Source: Phycisphaerae bacterium
GTDB taxonomy: Bacteria > Planctomycetota > Phycisphaerae > Phycisphaerales > Phycisphaeraceae
Length of the DNA: 35,960 nt
NCBI GenBank assembly: GCA_030426385.1
Contig: JAUHYI010000050.1
Coordinates: 1 to 35,960 of the forward strand
Direction of reading: 5' to 3'
Positions within the stretch are counted from its first letter, which is position 1; each line of letters starts with the position of its first letter. A program made the position numbers and the translations under genes. Of this stretch, positions 8,693 through 16,928 are shown piece after piece. The notes below the pieces were generated by a model, which was not told the DNA's origin, searched no databases, and worked only from the letters and a program-made list of their open reading frames with translations.

Positions 8693-8718
8693 GGACTGGC
8701 CGCTTAAGCAGCTAGTCC
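8693..8718. terminator. Hairpin between convergent genes, possible bidirectional terminator
   Basis: GGACTGGC pairs with GCTAGTCC (one G-U pair) around an inner GC/GC stem and a TTAA loop, with one mismatch. It lies between the two convergent glycosidase genes ending at 8646 and 8746. There is no T-run on either side, so intrinsic termination is uncertain. Confidence 0.4.
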
Positions 8719-8745
8719 GGGTGACAGTGGAGAATATTAAAACCA

Positions 8746-10959
8746 TCAGTTGAGCGTGTCGGGCTCAAGGACAAGCACGGCGTGTTGTTCTAATTGATCC
8801 AAGCGGATCACGGTTGCATGGCTGTCATGGCTGATGGTGAGATGCGAATGATGGGTCGGCGAACTGACTTTATAAGATTTGCCGCTTACTCGTAAAGTAA
8901 TTGGGCCGGTGGGATACACGTCATGGGATAACTGACCAATGGGCGTGCGCAATCCCGTCTTACCAATGCCCAGTGTTAAAAACGTCGGCGGGATATTAAC
9001 CAGATGTAATATTTTTCGGTCTTCGTGATGAAACAGATTGATGACGACGTTCGCGGGCGCATCGGTGGTGAACGGACGCTCGATGTCGCTAAGCAACATG
9101 TCCACGAGTTGACGGCAATAGATGTTCGGGCCATAGGTTGCTTCGCTGGCTGCGATGTTGGGAACAACCCAGTATGCCTGGCCTTGACCAATTTTGGCAC
9201 GTAACACTGACGCGCCTGCGACGATGTGTTCTTCCGGTTGAACGATGCCTTGCGGGGTATACCGTCGGGTTGGCGAGGCGTTGTAGCACGCGGTGGCCAA
9301 CACCTCGGAAGACGCTTGCACCAGTCGGGTGAGGCCGGGCAATGTGTATTGAGGTGGCAAGCCGCCGGTAATGCGACCGGTGACATGATTCATGTGGCCA
9401 CGCAATTGTTGGCTGAATGTTGTTGTGGGTAATGTGCTGGTGTTGTCGCGCCAGGTGACGCCGAATAAATCGTCGAGTAATCCCGCTTGGCGAATGTCGC
9501 CAGTTTCGGTGCGTGTGCCTGTGTCGCCGATCAATAGTAGCGTGCCGCCTTGTTCGACGTAGTTTTGCAATTCCATCGATGCTGTATCTGGCAGACAGAT
9601 CGCTTCGGGAAGTACGACTGCCTGATGGCGCTGCAGGAATTTTGTACTGAGCATGTTGTCGAGCAGGATTTCTGTTGGCAAATGCAACGCGTTCAAAAGT
9701 TGATGCATGCCATGAGCCGTGGCCCAACCCGCTTCGGGGCGTCCGAGTGGCGCGTCGTCGTCCACATAGCCAAAGTCTTTGGTGCAACCCGAGGCGAGCA
9801 TGCCGATGGTCGCGTCGGGTGTGCCGCCGATGTATGGCCCCAGCGGTTCCAATTCATGGCTTAGCGCTTGCAGGAATGCGCGGTAGTCGTCGAGTGATTC
9901 GCGTCCCAGGCCAAAGCTGGCATAGCCACCCGTTGAGGCGCAAATTTTTGCTTGCAACAACGCAGGCGTCGGGTTCGGATAGGGAGTTTGGCATGACAGC
10001 GTAGGAGAGTCTTGCGCATAGCCCCACAATTCAACCGGATAATTATCATTGATTGCCCGGAGTATCTTCGCCATCAGCATGGTCTGCTGCGGATAGAAAC
10101 CGATCTCCGTGGAGATCATGCCTTCCATGGGACCGTGTGACTGATCATCGGGCCACTGCGGCGCATCGTCAGCCAATCGGCGAAGCGGGCACGCGCTTTC
10201 AATGTTGCAGTCGATGCGATTGAAAAAGTTGAACACGATGATGGCCTGCGGTACCTGTTGCCTGACATGGCCACTGAGCGATCGCCAATAAGCCATGTGG
10301 TCCTGGTTTCGCCACTCCATGTAATGGCGCACATCAGGATCGCGCAGATCAATCTTCTCGGGTAATTCGCGATCGGTTTGTTGGCGATACTTGTCGGCGC
10401 AGAATTGGCAACAACAAGCGAACGTGCCACTGGCATGATGGCCCTGCATGAAAGAGCCATCGAACCAGATGCCATCGAAACCCAGGTCATCGACCACCTC
10501 AACGCAGTAATGCTTGAGCATTTGGCCATACGGCGAATTCCAGCACACGTAATGGCGGTCGCGTTCGATTTGTGGGCCATCCCATTCGAAAAAGCGCCAA
10601 CACCATTCGGGATGCTGCGCTGCCAACAACGGAGCGGTGCTGAGATATTCCCATGAGAAAATCGCAATGCCTCGGTCATGGGCCTGCTCTGTTAGCCATG
10701 GGTAATAGTCGATGGCATCATCGCGGTAAGGCAGATGCTTGCTGGGGAACATCGGATAAGAACCCTTGGCCGCGGCGGCATACCACCACGCTTTAACGCC
10801 GGACTCGGCCAGTGCGTCTAGAGTTATCAGTAACTCGGCCTGCGTGTGTGGTCCGTAGACCGGTCGGTGTTCCACGCGAAAACTTGTGTTGGCATAACCA
10901 AACCCATCAGCGGGTGGCCGTTGTTGGGCAATCGTGTGTGGTGGGTTTAGTAGTGACAC
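8746..10959 (-). CDS. GHL6-like glycoside hydrolase with trimerisation-type domain and cysteine cluster
   Basis: A 737-residue protein starting at GTG 10959 (AGGAG about 10 bases upstream), without a signal peptide. The TIM barrel includes SFRVEHRPVYGPHTQAEL, VKAWWYAAAAKGSYPMF and FDGIWFDGSF at 161-170, the likely catalytic Asp region. It is followed by the cysteine-rich FACCCQFCADKY (182-187), a position where related enzymes often have a metal-binding Cys cluster. Residues about 380-560 include a glutamine-amidotransferase-like trimerisation domain (QHAVVLPEAICLPD, YVEQGGTLLLIGDTG). The gene is the last of the minus-strand operon, 16 bases after the DUF4838 gene. It is only distantly similar to the glycosidase at 6622, so a different substrate is likely. 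Confidence 0.78.
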   Translation of the reverse strand: MSLLNPPHTIAQQRPPADGFGYANTSFRVEHRPVYGPHTQAELLITLDALAESGVKAWWYAAAAKGSYPMFPSKHLPYRDDAIDYYPWLTEQAHDRGIAIFSWEYLSTAPLLAAQHPEWCWRFFEWDGPQIERDRHYVCWNSPYGQMLKHYCVEVVDDLGFDGIWFDGSFMQGHHASGTFACCCQFCADKYRQQTDRELPEKIDLRDPDVRHYMEWRNQDHMAYWRSLSGHVRQQVPQAIIVFNFFNRIDCNIESACPLRRLADDAPQWPDDQSHGPMEGMISTEIGFYPQQTMLMAKILRAINDNYPVELWGYAQDSPTLSCQTPYPNPTPALLQAKICASTGGYASFGLGRESLDDYRAFLQALSHELEPLGPYIGGTPDATIGMLASGCTKDFGYVDDDAPLGRPEAGWATAHGMHQLLNALHLPTEILLDNMLSTKFLQRHQAVVLPEAICLPDTASMELQNYVEQGGTLLLIGDTGTRTETGDIRQAGLLDDLFGVTWRDNTSTLPTTTFSQQLRGHMNHVTGRITGGLPPQYTLPGLTRLVQASSEVLATACYNASPTRRYTPQGIVQPEEHIVAGASVLRAKIGQGQAYWVVPNIAASEATYGPNIYCRQLVDMLLSDIERPFTTDAPANVVINLFHHEDRKILHLVNIPPTFLTLGIGKTGLRTPIGQLSHDVYPTGPITLRVSGKSYKVSSPTHHSHLTISHDSHATVIRLDQLEQHAVLVLEPDTLN

Positions 10960-10975
10960 GTTGACATCGCTCCTA

Positions 10976-13414
10976 TCAATCCATTTCCAACAGAATCATG
11001 CGCTGCAAAGAAACGGCGACAGCGTCTTTGTTGGATTTCAATCGTTCAAATTTCAGGCTAAGCCACACGTCGTGATTTCCCGCTTCGAGGGCATAGACGC
11101 TGACCGGGTTGTCGGAAAAAACACGGAGAAACTGCGTGTAATCAAATGTGGATTGGCCAACGTTGTACCAGTGATAGCCAGGCCCGGCGATGTCGTCGGC
11201 GCTGAGGCTTAGCAATTGTTTGCCTTCAAAGTTTTCGATGATCAGGGGAAAGTCCGAGGCGCTTAGTGTCCACTGAATGGCTTTGCCGCCATCGGCATTG
11301 GTGTCGTCGACCAGTTGCAACGTATCGCTCGGCTCGAATTTGAAAAATATTTCACCAACGGGATAGTCGTGTGCTTTGGTTTTACGGAACTGCTCGGGCA
11401 ATGCCAATGGGATGTATGCGTTTTGTGCCGCGGCCTTCAATGTTCGATCAACATATGACTGCCATTGGGTCTGCGTGCGTTCAAATTGTTCCTGGTAGTA
11501 ATTCGAAAAATGCTCGGACTTGGGCAGATCTATTCTCGCGAGCTGTTCGCGGAATGTCATTGCATAACGCTGCATGGCTTGGTCGCGATTCAGAGGCATG
11601 TCTTTCAAGGCTCGCCCCGAGCGAACCCATTGTTCGTTGAGCTTGGGCCATAGCAACATGATCGCGCGATCCGTGCCGATTCTGGCATGACGCACACGTT
11701 GACTCAAAACGGCATCATCAACAACGGCTTGCTCGGCCCGGTCAAACACGTGGTTTGCCTTGATGATGGAGTCCACATTCAGATAGTCGTATTGATTGAG
11801 GCCGGCATAAAACGTAATCCTGGATGGATGGCGCTTGGCGGATTGTCGCAAGGCATCGAGGTATTCGTGAATGAACGAACTTGCCGATCCGTAATAACCG
11901 TTGAGAAATTCGCGCTCCAGTGTTTGCCAATCGCGGTCTGGATCTTCCATCAGTTTGCAGGTCATCCACGATCGCAGCGGGGCCATGTCCGTTTGGAAAT
12001 CATTGCCAAGGCTTTGTTGATAGATGCTGACCACACCCATGTCACGCCATGTGCGAAACCGTTCGGCCATATGTTGAATGTTGGGGATAGGCATGCCCCA
12101 GGTGATTCCATAGCCGCCGAACACACGATGCGGTGCGAAGTCAATTTCATAGGACCAGATGCCAAGTTCGCGAGCGCGTTGACTCCAACCCGCGACATCC
12201 TGCCATGCGGCTTGATTCGCATCGAGAGTGAACGGTTTGCTGATGTCCATCTGTTCGGTAGCGACGCGAACATGCACGCCTTCGTCAGCGCGAATGCTTT
12301 TTGGTGGGTTGCGGGTGATTTCATAGGCGATGGTGCTCAGTGTTACCCACGGATAGTCGGCGCGAATCGTCTTGGCCATTTTGTTGAGCATCAAAATCAA
12401 CGGCGCGGCATCCGAGCCTTCCGCTTTGGACAACGGCCCGCAGTGTTCGCATCGACATGCCGGGGCATGATCGCCTGCCGAGACGTGGTAATCAAACGGA
12501 ACTGTAAATATGAATTGGCGATCTTCGGATTGCTGTACGCGTTGTTCAATGCGTGCGCGAATTTTCTTCTCTATTTCAAGTCGCAGGTTTTCATTCGTAA
12601 AACAATGGCCAACCGGTTTACGTGTGGACACATTGAAAATCTGGCCATCGGTGTCACGAGCAAACCACTCGGGGTGCGATTCGCCGTACTTGTCCCAACT
12701 GATGAGGTTGGGCATGTTGTGCGTGTTGGTTCCGAATGGCCCACCGTTCCAAGAGAAAGTATCGTCAGCATCAACGAAGATATCGCGCGTGGCCCCGTTG
12801 CGTGCATTGAAGCTATAACGGGCAAATTGATTCCATGCGTCGTGTCGTCGGCTGTGGCTGAATGCGGGGGTGCCCTGCATGTTCAGCTTCTCCAGGCGCA
12901 ATGTGTGTTTGGTGGGAACTGTTTCGTCCCAGGGCGTCCACCATCGCACGCCCAACACGTCGCTTAAAAAATGATTGACCGCATACTCGACGCCAAACCA
13001 TCGCCCGCCGGTTAAATGCAACGCATTATCTTGCGTGCGAATCAGCCATTTATCTTTGGGCCAGCTTTCGGTATCTAGATCAAGGTGTCGATCGGCTGTT
13101 CGGCCGATGTAGATACGTGCATCGTTTTTCGAAGCATTTGGTAGGTCTTGCAAATTGTTTTCGGTCACCACGGTATAGGTAGCGCCCGTGATTTTTTGCA
13201 AGTAAATCGCCAGGTCGCGCTGTGCGATATATTCCGAAGCGGTGAGCTTGCCCTCCGGGACCACAATCACCGCCCGCGATATTTCAGCGTCTGCCAGTAA
13301 CAAGCTGGATGTGTCATTCGATTTACCGTTGGCCAGTCCGCACCAGGCTGTGGCCAATATGGTTGCGAACAAAATAGGCATGACAAAGCGAAAACCAATA
13401 GAACTAAAATTCAT
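10976..13414 (-). CDS. Exported DUF4838-type protein, probable glycoside hydrolase
   Basis: An 812-residue protein with an N-terminal signal peptide (FVMPILFATILATAWCGLA, residues 10-28; the Cys lacks a good lipobox). Residues 40-170 form an N-terminal GH20/GH67-like accessory domain (RDLAIYLQKITGATYTVV, ARIYIGRT, GRWFGVEYAVNHFLSDVLG). Then comes the DUF4838 barrel with HPEWFARD, PVGHCFTNENLR, and the CRCEHCGPLS pair typical of the family (321-330). The C-terminal 110 residues look like a beta-sandwich. DUF4838 proteins are frequent in planctomycete glycan loci and are thought to be GHs, but the activity is not established. GAGG lies before ATG 13414. Operon: 60 bases after the prepilin gene and 16 before the GHL6-like gene. 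Confidence 0.85.
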   Translation of the reverse strand: MNFSSIGFRFVMPILFATILATAWCGLANGKSNDTSSLLLADAEISRAVIVVPEGKLTASEYIAQRDLAIYLQKITGATYTVVTENNLQDLPNASKNDARIYIGRTADRHLDLDTESWPKDKWLIRTQDNALHLTGGRWFGVEYAVNHFLSDVLGVRWWTPWDETVPTKHTLRLEKLNMQGTPAFSHSRRHDAWNQFARYSFNARNGATRDIFVDADDTFSWNGGPFGTNTHNMPNLISWDKYGESHPEWFARDTDGQIFNVSTRKPVGHCFTNENLRLEIEKKIRARIEQRVQQSEDRQFIFTVPFDYHVSAGDHAPACRCEHCGPLSKAEGSDAAPLILMLNKMAKTIRADYPWVTLSTIAYEITRNPPKSIRADEGVHVRVATEQMDISKPFTLDANQAAWQDVAGWSQRARELGIWSYEIDFAPHRVFGGYGITWGMPIPNIQHMAERFRTWRDMGVVSIYQQSLGNDFQTDMAPLRSWMTCKLMEDPDRDWQTLEREFLNGYYGSASSFIHEYLDALRQSAKRHPSRITFYAGLNQYDYLNVDSIIKANHVFDRAEQAVVDDAVLSQRVRHARIGTDRAIMLLWPKLNEQWVRSGRALKDMPLNRDQAMQRYAMTFREQLARIDLPKSEHFSNYYQEQFERTQTQWQSYVDRTLKAAAQNAYIPLALPEQFRKTKAHDYPVGEIFFKFEPSDTLQLVDDTNADGGKAIQWTLSASDFPLIIENFEGKQLLSLSADDIAGPGYHWYNVGQSTFDYTQFLRVFSDNPVSVYALEAGNHDVWLSLKFERLKSNKDAVAVSLQRMILLEMD

Positions 13415-13474
13415 GGAGACCTCGGACTGTGCTAGGGATGAAATCGTTGAAACCGTTTTGAAGCCGTCAGCGGG

Positions 13475-14200
13475 CTATTGCATGAGTATTGCAATCCCGG
13501 TTTCCCATATGGACCAGGTGTTGAGTACGCTGGCATTGCCGATCAGCCAACCGTAGTATTCTTCTGATCGCTGAATCTGTACATGCCCGTCACCATAGAG
13601 AATGTTCCACGATCGGTCATTGGCGTGGGCGGTTTGACTGTGATCATTAAACACCACATCAAGGGCCATGATGTCTTCTTCGGATACATCGTCAACCCGG
13701 CCGAGCACTTCCCATTGATCGTCATAGGGGCTCCAGTTGTACGACACACGGATGTCTTCGGATCCAGGATCGAGGCCGTCTTTCCATAGTTCACGATACG
13801 TGTTCCATGAAAACGTTTCGCTTTCCTGGCTTGGGCAATAAAAAATTTCGCCTTGATCGACATACTGTTTGTCATAGAGGATGGCGATGTTGAGCACTTT
13901 ATTTTCATGCCAGGTACCTGCGGCAAAGCATACGCCGTAGGTGCGCCATGGGAGCACCGGATCGCCGCTGGCCCCGGACTTGTCGGAACGATGTCGAGGA
14001 AGCACGCCGCTGTGGTCGGTGGCATATGCCATCGAGCCGATGCCGAGTTGCCGGAGATTGACCTTGCACCGCGAAGTTCTCGCCACATCCCGACTGCGCG
14101 ACAGTGCGGGCAGGAGTATGGAGATAAGCAACGCAATGATTGAGATCACCACCAGTAACTCGATCAATGTAAAGCCTTGGCGTCGTGGCTCGGAGGCCAT
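13475..14200 (-). CDS. Prepilin-type N-terminal cleavage/methylation domain protein (pseudopilin-like)
   Basis: A 241-residue protein. Leader MASEPRRQG is cut before [19 protein letters not shown], the class III prepilin site with Glu5, followed by [17 protein letters not shown]. The soluble part resembles planctomycete pseudopilin-like proteins ([24 protein letters not shown]) and ends with a YGDGHVQ motif. The nearest His is 11 residues from DG rather than the canonical nine. AAAGGAA lies 8 bases before ATG 14200. It is the second gene of the operon, after the PEP-CTERM gene and before DUF4838. The function of these stand-alone proteins is unknown; a surface filament or glycan-capture role is inference. 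Confidence 0.9.
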   Translation of the reverse strand: MASEPRRQGFTLIELLVVISIIALLISILLPALSRSRDVARTSRCKVNLRQLGIGSMAYATDHSGVLPRHRSDKSGASGDPVLPWRTYGVCFAAGTWHENKVLNIAILYDKQYVDQGEIFYCPSQESETFSWNTYRELWKDGLDPGSEDIRVSYNWSPYDDQWEVLGRVDDVSEEDIMALDVVFNDHSQTAHANDRSWNILYGDGHVQIQRSEEYYGWLIGNASVLNTWSIWETGIAILMQ

Positions 14201-14217
14201 TGCGGTTCCTTTCGTGT

Positions 14218-14261
14218 GCAGGTCATGAGCAGGTCAGGGGCAGGTCGCGGGCATATCATGT
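14218..14261. repeat. Tandem 11-base repeat, three good copies plus one degenerate
   Basis: GCAGGTC occurs at 14218, 14229 and 14240, exactly 11 bases apart, inside repeats GCAGGTCATGA, GCAGGTCAGGG and GCAGGTCGCGG. A weaker fourth unit begins at 14251. A hairpin CATGTC-ttggc-GACATG (14257-14273) adjoins it. It lies 18 bases upstream of the prepilin start, in the 145-base spacer after the PEP-CTERM gene. Helical spacing suggests a protein-binding array, or a small unstable repeat. Confidence 0.6.
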
Positions 14262-14345
14262 CTTGGCGACATGTGATGCGCAAGTTTGCAAGAGACTGAA
14301 CTGTCGATCAGGCGAACACGAACTCGCGTTCACGTCATCGACGTG

Positions 14346-15125
14346 TTACCGTCGACGCGAACGTTGCAGCATGAGCAGTCCAGCACAACCGATCATGGCG
14401 AGCGATGCTGGCTCAGGTACGGTCACTGCTTCGCTGATGACAAAACCGTTGATATTGACTGGTCGACTTGTGGAGGCCCAGTCCAGCGTGACGACCACAT
14501 CGTCGATGCCGTTGGAGGTAAAGTTGAAGGTGATCCCATCAAGTTGATCCGCCACATCGGTAACGGTGCCCACGGGTTGATCGGTGCCGTTGACATCGTT
14601 GAGTAATGCTTTGGTGGCAATGCCTGGAAAGTCGGTGTCGTTGTGGTATGTGGTCATGACGAAGTCGCCAGCCTTGATGCCTTGGAGCCGAATAAACACT
14701 GCGGGGTAGTTGCCACCGACATCGCCAAACCAGAAGTCTTCGACCAGATCAGCCAGTGTTCCAGTCGCCGAGCGATTGCGTGAGTCAAGGTTTTCACCAT
14801 CGTCAGCCTCGATGATAATGTTGATCTGTGCTTCTGGGCCTGAGCCGCTGTCGTAATTGCCAAAAGTAGTTGAGAAGAGTTTTTCTGCGGTGCCTGGCGT
14901 AGCGTCCAGTGTGTTGTCCCGTGCAATGGTCCATTCTTCGTAGCCCGCTTCCACGTCCTGTGTGTCCACGCCGCCGGTGCCGCTGGAACCCAGGTCCACT
15001 GCCAGCGATGCCGCATTCGCCGGTGCGACGGGTGTCGCCAATGTGATGGCTGCAATCCCAGCCGCAGTTGCAATGCCGGTCCACATCGACAAGCCCAAAT
15101 TTTTAGACATCTTAATTTTCATCAT
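14346..15125 (-). CDS. PEP-CTERM sorting domain protein
   Basis: A 259-residue exported protein. The signal peptide covers about residues 1-39 (MSKNLGLSMWTGIATAAG up to ANAA). The C-terminus has VPEPASLAMIGCAGLLML then QRSRRR, a classic PEP-CTERM tripartite signal. The body has SLAVDLGSSGTGGVDTQ and a Thr/Asp-rich beta domain close to FTSNGIDDVVVTLDW, perhaps galactose-binding-like. Two adjacent ATGs (15125 and 15122) follow GAGGAG; the second has better spacing. It is the first gene of the minus-strand operon and is divergent from the LacI gene at 15523, its likely regulator. Confidence 0.88.
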   Translation of the reverse strand: MMKIKMSKNLGLSMWTGIATAAGIAAITLATPVAPANAASLAVDLGSSGTGGVDTQDVEAGYEEWTIARDNTLDATPGTAEKLFSTTFGNYDSGSGPEAQINIIIEADDGENLDSRNRSATGTLADLVEDFWFGDVGGNYPAVFIRLQGIKAGDFVMTTYHNDTDFPGIATKALLNDVNGTDQPVGTVTDVADQLDGITFNFTSNGIDDVVVTLDWASTSRPVNINGFVISEAVTVPEPASLAMIGCAGLLMLQRSRRR

Positions 15126-15340
15126 TAATCTCCTCGTGTGACGGAACTAGAAAATGGCAGGGACGGTCTGTATTTGATCCGCTAGGCCGGCCAGAAAGAT
15201 CGCTACATATGCGGTTGAGTCACGATGGACTCTCCTAAGAAACGACGAAACAACGCAAACGAAACACAAAACAAGTCACAAAAACAAGCCGTTCGGCATC
15301 ACAAAGCGGGGTTACGTTCCGAATGGCGTGGCATTCAAAG

Positions 15341-15359
15341 CTGGTAACGATGTTACTAG
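15341..15359. promoter_or_regulatory. Candidate operator CTGGTAACGATGTTACTAG
   Basis: A 19-base palindrome, GTAAC-GAT-GTTAC extended to CT...AG with a single mismatched pair. It lies in the 397-base region between the divergent PEP-CTERM operon and the LacI gene. It is the best LacI-type operator candidate for this module. The symmetry is seen; binding is inferred. Confidence 0.5.
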
Positions 15360-15386
15360 AATTTGGGGATATGTCAACGCTAAAAA

Positions 15387-15450
15387 AATGATAAAAATCA
15401 TTCGGCCTTGGGTGTAGTTTTGTAAAGTATTAATATGAAAATATTTACAA
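15387..15450. promoter_or_regulatory. AT-rich inverted repeats in the LacI/PEP-CTERM divergent region
   Basis: AATGAT-AAAA-ATCATT is at 15387-15402, and a TTGTAAA...TTTACAA pair is at 15420-15450. The segment is much more AT-rich than its surroundings and lies about 75-135 bases before the LacI start. It probably holds the LacI promoter (TTGTAA then TATTTA 16 bases later) and may hold extra operators. From 15126 to 15340 nothing else was recognised. Confidence 0.35.
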
Positions 15451-15522
15451 TTAATAACATTTTGCGTTTCGGTCGCGAAGATCATGTGGGGACTTGACGA
15501 ATTGGGGTCACGACGTCACTAT

Positions 15523-16602
15523 ATGGTCATGTGTGCCCAATCAACGGCAAAACCCACGGTCGAAGATGTTGCCCGTCGCGCTGGCGTGTCACGCTCTGCG
15601 GCCAGCCTTGCTTTACGCAAGCATCCCAAGGCGGCTAGCTTTCGCAGTGATACGCTGGCGCGGGTCAATGAAGCCGCGACCGAGCTGGGGTATCGCCCGA
15701 ATTTTTTTCAACTGCGCCGCAATTCTTCGCAAGTGATCATGATCTATGTCGAGAATCTGCAAGACGCGCACAGTAGCGCGATTGCGGAAGGGTTCCAGCA
15801 ATGCGCTTCGGACCGTGGCTATCTGGTCACGTTAAGTGTGGGCAAGCCCAAAGAATCAGACTCGCTGTTTGATCAGCGCATCATCGGTAATCATGGGATC
15901 TCGGCGGTGGTTGTGATCGGCTCTTTGTGCAAGAGGTTGCAAAAAAAAGAACTGGCAACACTGGCTAAGGAAGGCGTGTCTGTGGCGGTGGTCGGCCACA
16001 ATGTAGATGGGCCGAATCTGTCCAAAGTGTTGTTCGATGAATATCGCGGAGGCCATTTGGTGGGCGAACATATTGCCAGCCTGGGGTCGCGCCGGGTTTG
16101 CATGATGACGGCGCCCAATGCCTCTCAGGCGCGACTTGATCGTGTACGAGGTGTTCTCGATGCGCTCGAAGAACACGGGGTGCCCAAGCCAATCGAGTTG
16201 CGTATGCCGGGGCAAAATGCGCGGCTTCGTGGGCCGTGGGGGCTGGAGATGGCCAGCCATGATGTGATGGCGAAATACCTTAAAGCCTGCGATCAAAAGC
16301 CGGAGGCAGTGATCGCCAACACAGACTTGCGAGCCTACGGAGCGTGTCGCGCAATTTACGAAGCAGGGTATCGGCCCGGCTTCGACATCGCAGTGACGGG
16401 GTATTCGGATATCTGGCCTTCCCAAATGACGTACCCGCCGCTGAGCACGGTGTGCGACCCGAAAGCCGAAATGGGACAGGCTGCGGCTGACACGCTCATT
16501 GATATGATCGAAGGTAAAAGCAAATCGCCGCGCACGGTTGTGTTCGAGCCTAAGTTGGTGGTGCGCGAATCAACCAGTCTTTGGCGGCCCAGCGAATCAT
16601 AA
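15523..16602 (+). CDS. LacI-family transcriptional regulator
   Basis: From ATG 15523 the protein has 359 residues (in-frame starts at 15484 and 15529 are possible; none has a clear ribosome site). HTH: TVEDVARRAGVSRSAASLAL, with recognition-helix residues RSAAS in place of the usual xxTVSR. The hinge, PNFFQLRRNSSQ, is two residues shorter than in LacI/PurR before its Leu. The effector domain is periplasmic-binding-like, with AVIANTDLRAYGACRAIYEA and the usual C-terminal FEPKLVVREST. It probably represses the divergent PEP-CTERM/prepilin/DUF4838/GHL6 operon in the absence of a sugar ligand. It converges with the SDR gene. Confidence 0.9.
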   Translation: MVMCAQSTAKPTVEDVARRAGVSRSAASLALRKHPKAASFRSDTLARVNEAATELGYRPNFFQLRRNSSQVIMIYVENLQDAHSSAIAEGFQQCASDRGYLVTLSVGKPKESDSLFDQRIIGNHGISAVVVIGSLCKRLQKKELATLAKEGVSVAVVGHNVDGPNLSKVLFDEYRGGHLVGEHIASLGSRRVCMMTAPNASQARLDRVRGVLDALEEHGVPKPIELRMPGQNARLRGPWGLEMASHDVMAKYLKACDQKPEAVIANTDLRAYGACRAIYEAGYRPGFDIAVTGYSDIWPSQMTYPPLSTVCDPKAEMGQAAADTLIDMIEGKSKSPRTVVFEPKLVVRESTSLWRPSES

Positions 16603-16710
16603 AAAACCGGTAGGCTCGGCGGGTGCTGGTGGGCGTTGTCGACGTTGTGTGTGCGCAAAGATGTTTAGTGGCGACTAGACCACAACCAATCCAATCTAGC
16701 GATAGGTGTT

Positions 16711-16739
16711 TAGCGGGCGACGCGCCAGCGTCCCGTTTT
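16711..16739 (+). terminator. GC-rich hairpin followed by TTTT; terminator or REP-like repeat
   Basis: GACGC-gcca-GCGTC, extended outward by GG/CC across one bulged C, is followed by G and TTTT at 16736-16739. It lies 110 bases after the LacI gene, in the 326-base gap between convergent genes. The form TAGCGGGC...GCCA...CCCG resembles dispersed REP-like palindromes I associate with planctomycete genomes, so it could be a repeat rather than a dedicated terminator. The rest of the gap 16603-16928 shows no gene. Confidence 0.45.
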
Positions 16740-16928
16740 GTAGGCGGAAAGCGCTTTGTTTCGCAGGCGCAATCGCTACGATTGAAATGGGAATGCTATA
16801 GAAGTGTGTGGGTGTATATAGATGGGCGTGGCGCGCACATCAATACAAAGTGGCGTGCTACTGGCGTGTTATTGTCGATGCACGCTGGGCATCTGAAATC
16901 CAGCATTGTGTTGTGTGGCCGGTCTCGA

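Noticed and set aside
9089..9787. A 232-codon minus-strand frame rich in Arg and His
   Set aside because: It is an alternative frame of the GHL6-like gene; the Arg/His/Thr-rich composition is that of a shadow frame.
11687..12967. A 426-codon open frame on the plus strand, antisense to the DUF4838 gene
   Set aside because: It is antisense to a clear DUF4838 gene with a signal peptide, ribosome site and operon context; composition (many Cys, His, Arg) and lack of family motifs mark it as a shadow.
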